Part shown: in pieces, positions 51,038-59,370 of the stretch
Layout of the letters: each line of letters opens with the position of its first letter
Position numbering within the stretch: position 1 is the first letter of the stretch
From: a bacterium
GTDB lineage: Bacteria > Myxococcota_A > Polyangia > Nannocystales > Nannocystaceae
Length of the DNA stretch: 64,000 bases
Direction: 5' to 3'
NCBI GenBank assembly: GCA_024742475.1
Contig: JANSYI010000033.1
Coordinates: 38,355-102,354, forward strand
The notes under the pieces: model-generated
Database searches by the model: none
The model's input: the letters and a program-made list of their open reading frames with translations, nothing else
What the model was told of the DNA's origin: nothing
Made by a program: the position numbers and the translations under genes

Positions 51038-53791
51038 ATGGTGCGCGCCAACAGTCCGAAGTCGCCGATTTCCAAGAGCAAAACGCCACTCGGGGCGGTT
51101 GTGCTCGGTCTCGTCGCGCTCACCGGGTGCTCGGACGACAGCGCGGGGGACGACCCGGGCCAGGACGACGCGCCGGTGTGCATCGGCAAGTGCGACGGGT
51201 TCGACAGCATCACGGGCGCCCTCCCCCTGGCCCCGCACGCGGCCACGTGGGACGGCCGGGTGCTGCTCGCCGACGTGCAGGGCGAGTGCCGGGTGGTCGC
51301 GGTGCGGCCCGAGGCCATCGAGATCCGCGAGGGCGGGCTCTCGTTCGGGCCCGAGGTCTTCTCCGATGGTGTGCCCTGCCCGACGGGCCTGGGCCGGCCC
51401 GCGCTCGCCATGGCCGCGCCCGAGGGCCACAACCCGTTTCCCAGCGACGCCGAGGGCGCGCTCGACTATCGCGGCGCCCACCTGACCTACGACCTGATGC
51501 TGGTCGAGAGCAACGAGGCGGGCCAGCTCGTGCGCCGCAGCGGCTCGATCGTCACCACCGGCGGCGAGGTCGTCTCGGCCCGGTGGGACGAGGAGCCAAC
51601 CAACCTCCAGCTCGAGGGCAACGACCCCACGCTCACCGCCGATGGTGGCCTGCTGATCTTCGAGCGCGACGAGACCCTGTGGTTCGCGCTGGCCGATGGC
51701 GAAGGGTTCGGCGAGGCCACGCCCTTGAGCAGCCTGCACCTGCACGCCGGCGACGTCGTCCGCGGCCTCGCGCTCTCCACCCGCTACCCGCTCGCCGGTG
51801 ATGCGTTGCGCGCCGCTGATGGGACCCGCATCGAGGCCGGCTCACCGATCGTCGGTCGCCGCCCGTCCCTCGGCCAAGACGGCACGTCCGTGTTCTTCGA
51901 GGCCGACGGCGGCACGCGAGTCCTGAGCGAACGCAGCGGCTTCGGCATCCGACAGCTCGACGGACACATCAACGCGAGCACCGACGACGCCCCCGCCTTC
52001 CACCTCAGCCTCGGCCGCAGCGGCAGCCCCTACGCGCCCTACCCCCGCGCCCATCGGCTGCCCGTTCGCGAGCATCGGCTGCCCACCGTGTCGCTGCTCG
52101 GCTTCACCGAGCGCGACGGCGCGTTCGAGAGCAGCTACGACGAGATCGACTTCGTCGCGTTCTCCGACGAAGACTACGTCGCCTACCTGCCGATGACCGA
52201 GGCCGCCGCCGCCGACGGCACCCTCGACGACCGCCGCGCGGGGGACATCTCGGGTCGCTTCAACACGGCCGTGCTCGACGAGGGCGCCAGCTTCGGCGCT
52301 CTTCCTGGCGCCCACGGGCAGGCCGCATTCCTCAGCAGCGGCGCTGGGATGACGATTGCCGCCAGCGACTCCACGGTCGCTCCGCTGCGCGGCTTCAACG
52401 TCTCGATGTTCGTGCGCCCGATGGCCGACGATCTGGGTGGCCCACTGTTCGACTGGCCCGGCGTCGCGTCGATCGACATCGAAGACGGCGGCGTGGTCGT
52501 TCGCGCGGTCACCTCCGAGAGCGAGCCGGTCAGCTCGGTGCACCCCACCTTGCCCCGCGACGCTTGGACCCACTTCGCCGTGTCCTACGACGGCAACTCC
52601 GGCCGCCTGCGCGTGTTCGTCGACGGCGAGCGCATCAGCGACGACCAGTTCACCCGCGGCGGGTTCGCCGAGGGTGACGGCGGCGCGATCACAATCGGTC
52701 GCGCCACGGGCAGCGCCGACGGCCCGGTGCTCGGTCTCGACGAGGTCACCGTCTCGGGCGTCGTGCGCTTCGACGAAGCCGTCTACGCCGAGGCACACCA
52801 AGAAGAGTTCTTCCGCCGCCCGATCGCCTCGGTCGAGCGCATCGAGCAAGAGGTCGACCTCCCGCTGGGCCTGGCCGCCGAGCAGTACGTGATGCCCAAC
52901 TTCGCCAACGTCGGTGAGCCGGCGGTGGAGCTGGGCATGATGTTGTTCTTCGACCCGCGGCTGTCGGCCAACGGGGAGATCTCGTGCGCCACCTGCCACG
53001 ACCCCGCCCTCGCGTTCACCGACGGTCGAGCCGTCGGCGCGGCGATCGACGGCTCCAACCTCAACCGCGGCACGCCGACCATCTTCAACCGCGCGCTCTC
53101 CACCATGCAGTTCTGGGACGGCCGCGCGCCCTCGCTCGAACAGCAGTCGGTCATGCCGATCTTCAACGCCGTCGAGATGGGCCTGACCCGACAAGAGCTG
53201 ATCGAGTACCTCGTCAGCGTCCCCGAGTACGTCGATCGCTTCAACGACGTCTTCGGCCGCGACCCGAGCGTCTCCACCACCGGCTTCGCGCTCGCGGCGT
53301 TCCAGCGCTCGCAGCTCACGGGGGACTCCCCGGTCGACCGATACGAGGCCGGCGACCTCGGGGCCCTCACCGAAGCCGAACAGCGCGGTCGAGCTCTGTT
53401 CAATGGCAAGGCGCGCTGCGTGTCGTGCCACAGCGGCTCGAACTACTCCGACGAGAAGCTCCACGCGCTGGGCATCTTCGACCACAACGACTTCGGCGCG
53501 TTCTTCAACAACCGGGGCCGCGACAGGTTCTTTCAAGCCTTCAAGACCCCGACGCTCCGCAACATCGACGTCACGGGCCCCTACTTCCACAACGGAGAGG
53601 CGCAGACGCTCGAAGAGGTCGTGGCGCTCTACAACGCGGGTGCCCTGACCGACGCGCAGAACGTCGACCCCGAGCTCCGGCCGCTGGGGCTGAGCGCCGA
53701 CGAGCAGGCCGACCTGGTCGCGTTCCTTCGGGCGCTGACGAGCCCCAACGCGACGCAAGAGTTCGACGTCGACCTCCCCGAAGTCGAGTAG
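51038..53791 (+). CDS. LamG-di-heme cytochrome c peroxidase-like lipoprotein
   Basis: A 917-residue lipoprotein (VALTGC lipobox). Residues about 30-370 are an unrecognised beta-rich region. A LamG/concanavalin-like domain (about 400-590) contains FNVSMFVRPMADDLGGPLFD and WTHFAVSYDGNSGRLRVFVDG. The C-terminal MauG/CcpA domain has two heme sites, CATCH (650-654) and CVSCH (794-798), plus LGMMLFFDPRLSANGEISC and FKTPTLRNIDVTGPYFHNGE. It likely reduces peroxide or oxidises a bound substrate at the cell surface. ATG 51038 is chosen because the lipoprotein signal starts near there. Confidence 0.88.
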   Translation: MVRANSPKSPISKSKTPLGAVVLGLVALTGCSDDSAGDDPGQDDAPVCIGKCDGFDSITGALPLAPHAATWDGRVLLADVQGECRVVAVRPEAIEIREGGLSFGPEVFSDGVPCPTGLGRPALAMAAPEGHNPFPSDAEGALDYRGAHLTYDLMLVESNEAGQLVRRSGSIVTTGGEVVSARWDEEPTNLQLEGNDPTLTADGGLLIFERDETLWFALADGEGFGEATPLSSLHLHAGDVVRGLALSTRYPLAGDALRAADGTRIEAGSPIVGRRPSLGQDGTSVFFEADGGTRVLSERSGFGIRQLDGHINASTDDAPAFHLSLGRSGSPYAPYPRAHRLPVREHRLPTVSLLGFTERDGAFESSYDEIDFVAFSDEDYVAYLPMTEAAAADGTLDDRRAGDISGRFNTAVLDEGASFGALPGAHGQAAFLSSGAGMTIAASDSTVAPLRGFNVSMFVRPMADDLGGPLFDWPGVASIDIEDGGVVVRAVTSESEPVSSVHPTLPRDAWTHFAVSYDGNSGRLRVFVDGERISDDQFTRGGFAEGDGGAITIGRATGSADGPVLGLDEVTVSGVVRFDEAVYAEAHQEEFFRRPIASVERIEQEVDLPLGLAAEQYVMPNFANVGEPAVELGMMLFFDPRLSANGEISCATCHDPALAFTDGRAVGAAIDGSNLNRGTPTIFNRALSTMQFWDGRAPSLEQQSVMPIFNAVEMGLTRQELIEYLVSVPEYVDRFNDVFGRDPSVSTTGFALAAFQRSQLTGDSPVDRYEAGDLGALTEAEQRGRALFNGKARCVSCHSGSNYSDEKLHALGIFDHNDFGAFFNNRGRDRFFQAFKTPTLRNIDVTGPYFHNGEAQTLEEVVALYNAGALTDAQNVDPELRPLGLSADEQADLVAFLRALTSPNATQEFDVDLPEVE

Positions 53792-53797
53792 GGCGTC

Positions 53798-53803
53798 TAC
53801 ACT
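53798..53803 (+). promoter_or_regulatory. -10-like hexamer TACACT
   Basis: TACACT ends exactly 6 nt before the GTG at 53810, within an 18-nt gap between genes. Confidence 0.45.
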
Positions 53804-53809
53804 GGCGCG

Positions 53810-54787
53810 GTGGACGAGCGCTGCCGCCAGCGCAACGCGGCGCTCGCGTCGGCGTTGCAGCCCCTGCCCGGCTCCACGCCCTATGAGAACCGGCGCCGGC
53901 TCAACGTCGGCGGCGCGTTCGAGGGCATGACGCTCGCCGAGTTCCTCGCGGCCAAGCATCCGCACATCGACGGGTGCGTGTGGCAGCGCTCGGCGCAGGC
54001 AGGTCGACTGGAGGTCGATGGCCGGCGCGTGCCCGAGCTCGGGCGAGTCGTTCGGGCGGGCAACCAGATCGTGCACGTGATCCCCGGCGAGGTGGAGCCC
54101 GACGTGGCCACCTCGCTGCGGTTCGTGCACGAGGACGACCAACTCGTCGTGCTCGACAAGCCGGCGCCGCTGCCCGTGCATCCCAGCGGCCGTTTCAACA
54201 AGAACACGGTCGTGGGGCTGCTCGCGCACGCGTTCGATGGCTGGCGCGTGCACCCGGTACACCGTCTCGACGCCGACACGACGGGCGTGCTCGTGCTCGC
54301 CAAGGACCGCGTGGCGGCGCGACACCTCGGGGTGCAATTCGAGGCACGGACGGTGGTCAAGCGCTATCTCGCCAAGGTGCACGGGGCGACATCCGGCCGC
54401 TTTCGCTGCACGGCGCCTGTCGGGCGGCGCCCCAACGCCCTCGGCAAGCGCTCCGCGGGCGCAGGCGCACCCGCGCTCACGCACTTCTTCACCCTTCGCG
54501 CGGACGCGACGACGAGCGTGGTGGCGGCGTGGCCTCGGTCGGGGCGCACGAACCAGATCCGGGTCCACCTGGCCGCGTTGGGGCACCCGATCGTCGGCGA
54601 CCGAGCCTACGGGCCAGACGCGCAGGGCGAGTTTCAAAGCGGCGGCGCGCTCTGCCTGCACGCCGACGCGCTTCGGCTCCGCCACCCCGCCGACGATCGG
54701 TGGGTGCGATTCTCCGCGTCGCGGCCGGCATGGGCGAGGCGCTCCGCGGCAACGCCCCAAGGCGGCGGGTCAGAGCTCCTCGGGTGA
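53810..54787 (+). CDS. RluA-family pseudouridine synthase
   Basis: A 325-residue enzyme converting uridine to pseudouridine in rRNA or tRNA. The catalytic motif HRLDADTTGVLVLAK carries Asp 154. RYLAKVHG and SGRTNQIRVHLAALGHPIVGDRAYG are further family motifs. An N-terminal S4-like segment (AEFLAAKHPHIDGCVWQRSAQAGRLEVDG) binds RNA. The specific position modified is unknown. GTG 53810 is supported by TACACT. Converges on trhO with 18 nt overlap. Confidence 0.9.
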   Translation: MDERCRQRNAALASALQPLPGSTPYENRRRLNVGGAFEGMTLAEFLAAKHPHIDGCVWQRSAQAGRLEVDGRRVPELGRVVRAGNQIVHVIPGEVEPDVATSLRFVHEDDQLVVLDKPAPLPVHPSGRFNKNTVVGLLAHAFDGWRVHPVHRLDADTTGVLVLAKDRVAARHLGVQFEARTVVKRYLAKVHGATSGRFRCTAPVGRRPNALGKRSAGAGAPALTHFFTLRADATTSVVAAWPRSGRTNQIRVHLAALGHPIVGDRAYGPDAQGEFQSGGALCLHADALRLRHPADDRWVRFSASRPAWARRSAATPQGGGSELLG

Positions 54788-55699
54788 GGGCCCGGTGCGC
54801 ACGTGGGTCTCGCCGCGAGCTCTTGCGGCGGCGATCTGCCGCATTCGCTCACGCCGACGCTCACGGGTCGAGTCATCGACTTCCGCGACGCAGCGGTGGC
54901 AGCACACACCCGCCTCGTACGCGGGCTGCGCGAGGTCCTCGGGCGCGAGCGGCTCGAGGCACCCGAAACACAGGACGTGCTTGCCGGGCTGAAGCGCGTG
55001 GTCGACGGCGACGCGACGGTCGAAGACGAAGCACTCACCTTGCCAGCGTGAGTCCTGCGCAGGGGTCTCTTCGAGGTACCGGAGGATGCCGCCTTCGAGG
55101 TGATAAACCTCAGACACGCCCTCCTTCAGGAGTAACGATGTTGCCTTCTCACACCGAATTCCGCCGGTGCAGAACATGGCAACTCGCTTGTGGCGAGTAG
55201 GATCGACATGTTTGGCGACCCAATCGGGAAAATCCCTAAAGCTCTTGGTTCGCGGATCGACGGCGCCGACGAACGTACCGATGCGTACTTCGTAGTCGTT
55301 ACGCGTGTCGATGAGGAGGACGTCGGGGTCGTCGACGAGCGCGTTCCAATCTTTGGGATGCACGTAGGTTCCCACCCGTTCGAGGGGGTCGATCCCCGGT
55401 ACGCCCATGGTGACGATCTCCCGCTTGAGACGCACGCGCATCCTCCCGAAGGGCGGCTTCGCGGCGGACGCGTACTTGGCGTTCATACCTTCGAGACCGG
55501 GCAGCGCCCGGAGAAACGCGAGCAGCCGCTCGATTCCCTCGCCAGAGCCCGCGACGGTGCCGTTGACGCCTTCGGGCGCGAGTAGGAGGGTGCCGACGAC
55601 TTGGTGATCGGCGCACAACGTCTGCAGCGGCTGCTGGAGGCTCTGGTGGTCGTCGAGCCGGGTGAAGCCGTAGAACGCCGCGATGACGCAGTCTGTCAC
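54770..55699 (-). CDS. trhO: tRNA uridine(34) hydroxylase (rhodanese-like UPF0176)
   Basis: A 309-residue protein that oxidises U34 of tRNA to ho5U in an O2-dependent reaction. An N-terminal ferredoxin-like domain (LLLAPEGVNGTVAG) precedes the rhodanese domain with the active loop MFCTGGIRCEKA (catalytic Cys 177, second Cys 183). FDRRVAVDHALQPGKHVLC and a CFGC...CCHRC zinc-type cluster follow. GTG start at 55699 with a TGC-TACCGT box 8 nt upstream. Confidence 0.92.
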   Translation of the reverse strand: MTDCVIAAFYGFTRLDDHQSLQQPLQTLCADHQVVGTLLLAPEGVNGTVAGSGEGIERLLAFLRALPGLEGMNAKYASAAKPPFGRMRVRLKREIVTMGVPGIDPLERVGTYVHPKDWNALVDDPDVLLIDTRNDYEVRIGTFVGAVDPRTKSFRDFPDWVAKHVDPTRHKRVAMFCTGGIRCEKATSLLLKEGVSEVYHLEGGILRYLEETPAQDSRWQGECFVFDRRVAVDHALQPGKHVLCFGCLEPLAPEDLAQPAYEAGVCCHRCVAEVDDSTRERRRERMRQIAAARARGETHVRTGPSPEEL

Positions 55700-55707
55700 G
55701 GCCGCGC

Positions 55708-55713
55708 ACGGTA
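55708..55713 (-). promoter_or_regulatory. Extended -10-like TGC-TACCGT (minus strand)
   Basis: TACCGT with TGC before it ends 8 nt before the trhO GTG at 55699. Confidence 0.4.
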
Positions 55714-55993
55714 GCAGCCTGCGGTGTTGGCCGCACCCAGATACCGTGGTGCAAGGACCCCTACGCGACGCCTCGACGCCGCGCGCGCGAAATCTTCCGT
55801 CGCGAACATGAAGGATCACGACGGTTCGGTCCATTACCCCAGAACGCGGTAGCGAACGCCGCGCCCACAGGCACCCGCGGGGGCGGGCGCCGCACCAACA
55901 CTCCAGTGCTCCAGTTGCCAACCGACCCGCGGCGTTGTACCTCGACGCCTCCCCGGACGGCCTGCCGGTGTACCGGGAAAGGATTGCTAGAAC

Positions 55994-57493
55994 ATGAACA
56001 CCCTTCATCTTCGTAACCTGCTCAGCGCCGTCGCCCTTTCGGCCCTCCTCCCTCTCAGCCTCACCGCCTGCGACGACACGCCGTCGAGCAGCACCTCGGA
56101 CGGCGAGACCGAGTCGGACTCGGACTCGGACTCCGACTCCGACTCCGATAGCGACTCCGCCTCGGCGAGCGCCACCGTCACGGTGACCGACACCACCCCG
56201 ACCACGGTGACCGACTCGGACTCGGACTCCGATTCGGATTCCGACACGGCGACCGACACCGACTCGGGCACAGACACCGACTCGGGCACCGACACCGACT
56301 CGGGCACCGACACCGACTCGGACTCGGACTCGGACTCGGACTCGGACTCGGACTCGGACTCGGACACCGATTCGGCCACCGACACGGATTCGGCCACCGA
56401 TACCGATACCGATACCGGAGCGACTGACTGCATTGAGGTCACGCCCGACTCTCTCCTCGTCGAAGAGGCCGGCCAGTTCTTCTTCAACATCGGCGACTAC
56501 GGCGTCGGTGCAGCTGACGAAGACCAGTTCCGCATCGAGTTCTGGGGAAGCGTTGCCGGCGAGAGCGATCTCGGCGCAGGCGACAACGCAAACTACTCGA
56601 CGTGCTTTGAATGCGTGCGGTTCTACGAGGATACCGGCGCAACCCCGACTGGGCCGCAGTACTTCGATGACCCGCAGTTCTTCCAGTCGGAAGGTACGAT
56701 GGTCATCGCCGAGCCTTTCGCGCCCGGCGACGGCATCGTGTCGGTCGAGCTGACTGGCGTCGTGCTCGTCGAGGCGACCGTCAACGGCAAGGACGCGGTC
56801 AGCACGCCCGTCGCAGACGGCCGCTGCATCGAGATCGCTGACGGCACCTACGCCACCCCGCCGGCGGCACCCGAGGGCTGGACGTGCGGCAACTCGACCT
56901 ACGAAGACGGTGCGACGTGCCACTGTGGCTGTGGGATCCCCGATCCCGACTGCGCCGACGCGACTGAGGCGTCCTGCGACGTTTGCGACGCGCCCGGCGC
57001 CTGCTCGGCTTTCACCGACAGCTGCGAGATCATCACCGACGACGACAACACCACCTGCGACATCGTCGGCTACGCGCAGCCCTTCGAAGACATGCTCCTC
57101 GGCCCCGAGTTCACGTTCGGTGGCGACGCCGACTGGGTGCTCAACATGGATCAGGTCCAGGCGGGCGCGCAGGCGATCTCCAACGCGGACATCGCTGACG
57201 ACCAGAGCGCCGATCTGAGCGTCGACCTCGAGTTTGCCGCCGACGGCGCGATCTTCTTCTGGACGTTCGTCTCGAGCGAAGAAGGTTGGGACTTCCTCGA
57301 GTTCTACATCGACGACGTCCTGGTCGACGACTGGAGCGGTGAGCTCGGATGGACCCAGAACACCTACCCGGTGATGGCGGGCACGCACACCTTCCGCTGG
57401 TCCTACGTCAAGGACGGCAGCATGTCGGCCGGCGCCGACGCGGCCTGGATCGATTCGATTCAGACCGCCGGCGGCGCACTGCCGACGCCGTAG
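55994..57493 (+). CDS. Asp/Ser-repeat lipoprotein with Cys-rich module
   Basis: A 499-residue secreted lipoprotein (SLTAC lipobox, Cys 26). Residues about 36-145 are an extreme DS/DT repeat stalk resembling the SD stalks of Gram-positive surface proteins. The rest has a beta-rich domain (about 150-270), a segment with many cysteines including CHCGCGIPDPDC (about 295-350), and a C-terminal beta-sandwich with SSEEGWDFLEFYIDD and GTHTFRWSYVKDGSMSAGADAAWID, typical of carbohydrate- or ligand-binding jelly rolls. A clean terminator follows. AAGGA lies 10 nt before the ATG. Likely surface display or adhesion, by inference. Confidence 0.8.
   Translation: MNTLHLRNLLSAVALSALLPLSLTACDDTPSSSTSDGETESDSDSDSDSDSDSDSASASATVTVTDTTPTTVTDSDSDSDSDSDTATDTDSGTDTDSGTDTDSGTDTDSDSDSDSDSDSDSDSDTDSATDTDSATDTDTDTGATDCIEVTPDSLLVEEAGQFFFNIGDYGVGAADEDQFRIEFWGSVAGESDLGAGDNANYSTCFECVRFYEDTGATPTGPQYFDDPQFFQSEGTMVIAEPFAPGDGIVSVELTGVVLVEATVNGKDAVSTPVADGRCIEIADGTYATPPAAPEGWTCGNSTYEDGATCHCGCGIPDPDCADATEASCDVCDAPGACSAFTDSCEIITDDDNTTCDIVGYAQPFEDMLLGPEFTFGGDADWVLNMDQVQAGAQAISNADIADDQSADLSVDLEFAADGAIFFWTFVSSEEGWDFLEFYIDDVLVDDWSGELGWTQNTYPVMAGTHTFRWSYVKDGSMSAGADAAWIDSIQTAGGALPTP
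56112..56419 (+). repeat. In-frame Asp/Ser-Thr coding repeats
   Basis: 6-nt units (GACTCG/GACTCC) and an 18-nt unit GACTCGGGCACCGACACC repeated about three times. All units are multiples of three, so slippage changes stalk length without shifting frame. Confidence 0.85.
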
Positions 57494-57520
57494 TCCGCTA
57501 CGCGCGACGAACGCGAAGGA

Positions 57521-57553
57521 GGGCAGTCAGGGGGACCTGGCTGCCCTTTTCTT
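57521..57553 (+). terminator. Rho-independent terminator
   Basis: GGGCAGTCAGG pairs with CCTGGCTGCCC (one G-U) over a GGGA loop, followed directly by TTTTCTT. It lies 28 nt after the Asp/Ser-repeat gene and is the clearest intrinsic terminator in the window. The hairpin also faces the end of the convergent FG-GAP gene. Confidence 0.88.
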
Positions 57554-57579
57554 GCTGGTTCAACCGCGATGAGCGTCGC

Positions 57580-59265
57580 TCACTCGTACTCGACCCTCAC
57601 GAGGGCATTCGTGGCAACGTCCTCGACCGTGTGGACGGCGCCGTTTGGCCACCGAATCGTCAACGACGTGGGAGCCGCGCTGCCGAGCCCAAAGTGCTGT
57701 CGGAGGCTCGAACCGGCCCCCAAGCTCGAGCCTGCGATGATCTCACGGACCTGCGCGTGACCTCGTTCGTCGACGACCGAGATCCGGCTGCCAACGGCAT
57801 CACGAGAGACGACGTCACCATCGCCGTGCAGTTCGACCTCGAGCCAGTTCGCATCCGCGCCTCGATTGCGAAACAAAGCGAACGGCGCGTTCGCGTTGCC
57901 GACGAGGAGGTCGACCCATCCGTCTGCGTCGTAGTCCGCAACCGCGAGCCCTTGAGAACGGTTCTGGTCCTCGGCGCCAGCGGCGGAAGGCACGCGCTGA
58001 AACGTCCCATCCCCACGGTTCCGCAACATCGCGTTCGGCAGCTCTGGTCCAGGCCCAACTCGCCCGAGCGCCACGTATAGGTCGAGCCACCCGTCATTGT
58101 CGTAGTCGACGAACTGCGCGCCCCAGCCATACTGGCCCCAGTCATTGTCGTCGACGAGCGCCCGCGCCTCAGCGCTGACGTCCACGAATGAGTCCACGCC
58201 CTGCGCGGCCTGATTCTGCAAGAGGACCATTGGCCCGATGTTGGTGATGAACAGGTCTTGATCGCCGTCGTTGTCGTAGTCCCCGACTGCCAGCCCCATC
58301 CCCTCCATCTGGACGCCAGCGCCCGACGACGCCGAGACGTCCACCCAACAGGTTCCTCCACAACCGGGCCCGTCGTTGCGCCACAGGACGTTCCCTCCGA
58401 ACTTGTCGTTGACGACGTAGAGGTCCACGTCACCATCGAGGTCGTAGTCGAAGAAACTCGCCGTGAACCCGAGCCGCGTCCTCGTCTCGATGGGAAACGC
58501 CTCGTTGGCATCGGAGAAGACTCCGCCACCGTCGTTGTGCATGAGGCGATCGGGAAGCTCGGTCTCGTAGTTCGCAATGTAGACGTCGAGGAGCCCGTCG
58601 CCGTCGTAGTCCCCCCACGCGGCGGTTTGGCCGAAACCTGCGTCACCGAGTCCGGCGGCTTGCGTGACGTCTACGAGAGCACCGTCGCCCGCGTTGCGAA
58701 GCAAAGTGTTCGGGCCGTCGGCCATGACGAAGAGATCGGGCCAAGAGTCGTTGTCGTAGTCGACGACTACGGCTCCGGTGCTGATATCGGTCGGAAGCGC
58801 GGCTGCGTCGTCCCACGGGGCAACCTCGAAGGTGCTGCCCCGCACCCCTCGAAAAGACCGGTTCGGTGCTCCGTGACTGGTGACCACCATGTCGAGGACC
58901 CCATCGACGTCGAAGTCCCCCCAGGCCACGCCCTGCGTCGTGAACGGGTCGATTGACTGGTGGACGACGTCAACGCCGACCGCGCGCGCGACCTCATCGT
59001 AGGTCACCGGCGATGCCATCCTGTCCCCGGTGCCGCTCGAGGCATCCAAGGTTGTCGACGTGCCATCTTGCGAGGAGCTCGGGCCGGAGACGCTCGACGC
59101 AGACGAGCCGAAGCTGCCCGTCGACGGCAATGGCGAAGGGCCACCGCTCGTAGCGCCTGTAGACCCTCCTGCGGATGTGGTGCTGTTGCGGTCGACTCCC
59201 GCCGCCGGCCTCGGTGCACATGCAGCGACGACCGGCATGGCTGCGATCAAGACCCAGCTCTTCAT
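57580..59265 (-). CDS. FG-GAP/VCBS repeat lipoprotein, CRTAC1/UnbV-like
   Basis: A 561-residue lipoprotein (VVAAC lipobox) with a Ser/Thr/Gly linker. A seven-bladed integrin-like propeller follows, made of FG-GAP repeats with DYDNDGxxDL calcium-binding loops (WGDFDVDGVLDMVV, WGDYDGDGLLDVYI, FDYDLDGDVDLYVV, VGDYDNDGDQDLFI). The end is an ASPIC/UnbV domain: AVGSRISVV, REIIAGSSLGAGSSLRQHFGLG and TIRWPNGAVHTVED. Function of CRTAC1-like proteins in bacteria is unknown. ATG 59265 gives the best signal; ATG 59295 adds ten residues. Confidence 0.88.
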   Translation of the reverse strand: MKSWVLIAAMPVVAACAPRPAAGVDRNSTTSAGGSTGATSGGPSPLPSTGSFGSSASSVSGPSSSQDGTSTTLDASSGTGDRMASPVTYDEVARAVGVDVVHQSIDPFTTQGVAWGDFDVDGVLDMVVTSHGAPNRSFRGVRGSTFEVAPWDDAAALPTDISTGAVVVDYDNDSWPDLFVMADGPNTLLRNAGDGALVDVTQAAGLGDAGFGQTAAWGDYDGDGLLDVYIANYETELPDRLMHNDGGGVFSDANEAFPIETRTRLGFTASFFDYDLDGDVDLYVVNDKFGGNVLWRNDGPGCGGTCWVDVSASSGAGVQMEGMGLAVGDYDNDGDQDLFITNIGPMVLLQNQAAQGVDSFVDVSAEARALVDDNDWGQYGWGAQFVDYDNDGWLDLYVALGRVGPGPELPNAMLRNRGDGTFQRVPSAAGAEDQNRSQGLAVADYDADGWVDLLVGNANAPFALFRNRGADANWLEVELHGDGDVVSRDAVGSRISVVDERGHAQVREIIAGSSLGAGSSLRQHFGLGSAAPTSLTIRWPNGAVHTVEDVATNALVRVEYE

Positions 59266-59357
59266 CCCGGACGGGCAGCCTACCACGGTGCGCATGCAGG
59301 TGCGGGGTGCCCGCGCAGCCGGGTCCCCCCCTGTTTGACACCGCCCCCCACGCTCCA

Positions 59358-59363
59358 TAGGTT
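59358..59363 (+). promoter_or_regulatory. -10-like hexamer TAGGTT
   Basis: TAGGTT ends 7 nt before the M14 carboxypeptidase ATG at 59371. Confidence 0.4.
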
Positions 59364-59370
59364 CTCCGCG

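Noticed and set aside
51842..54760. A 970-codon minus-strand open frame opposite the LamG-peroxidase gene
   Set aside because: Composition is Arg/Val/Asp/Gly-rich with no motif, typical of antisense frames in high-GC DNA. The plus strand carries heme sites and a lipobox.
56005..56490. Minus-strand Val/Ser/Glu-rich repeat protein opposite the Asp/Ser stalk
   Set aside because: It is the complementary reading of the coding repeats. The plus-strand gene has signal peptide, Cys-rich domains and a terminator.
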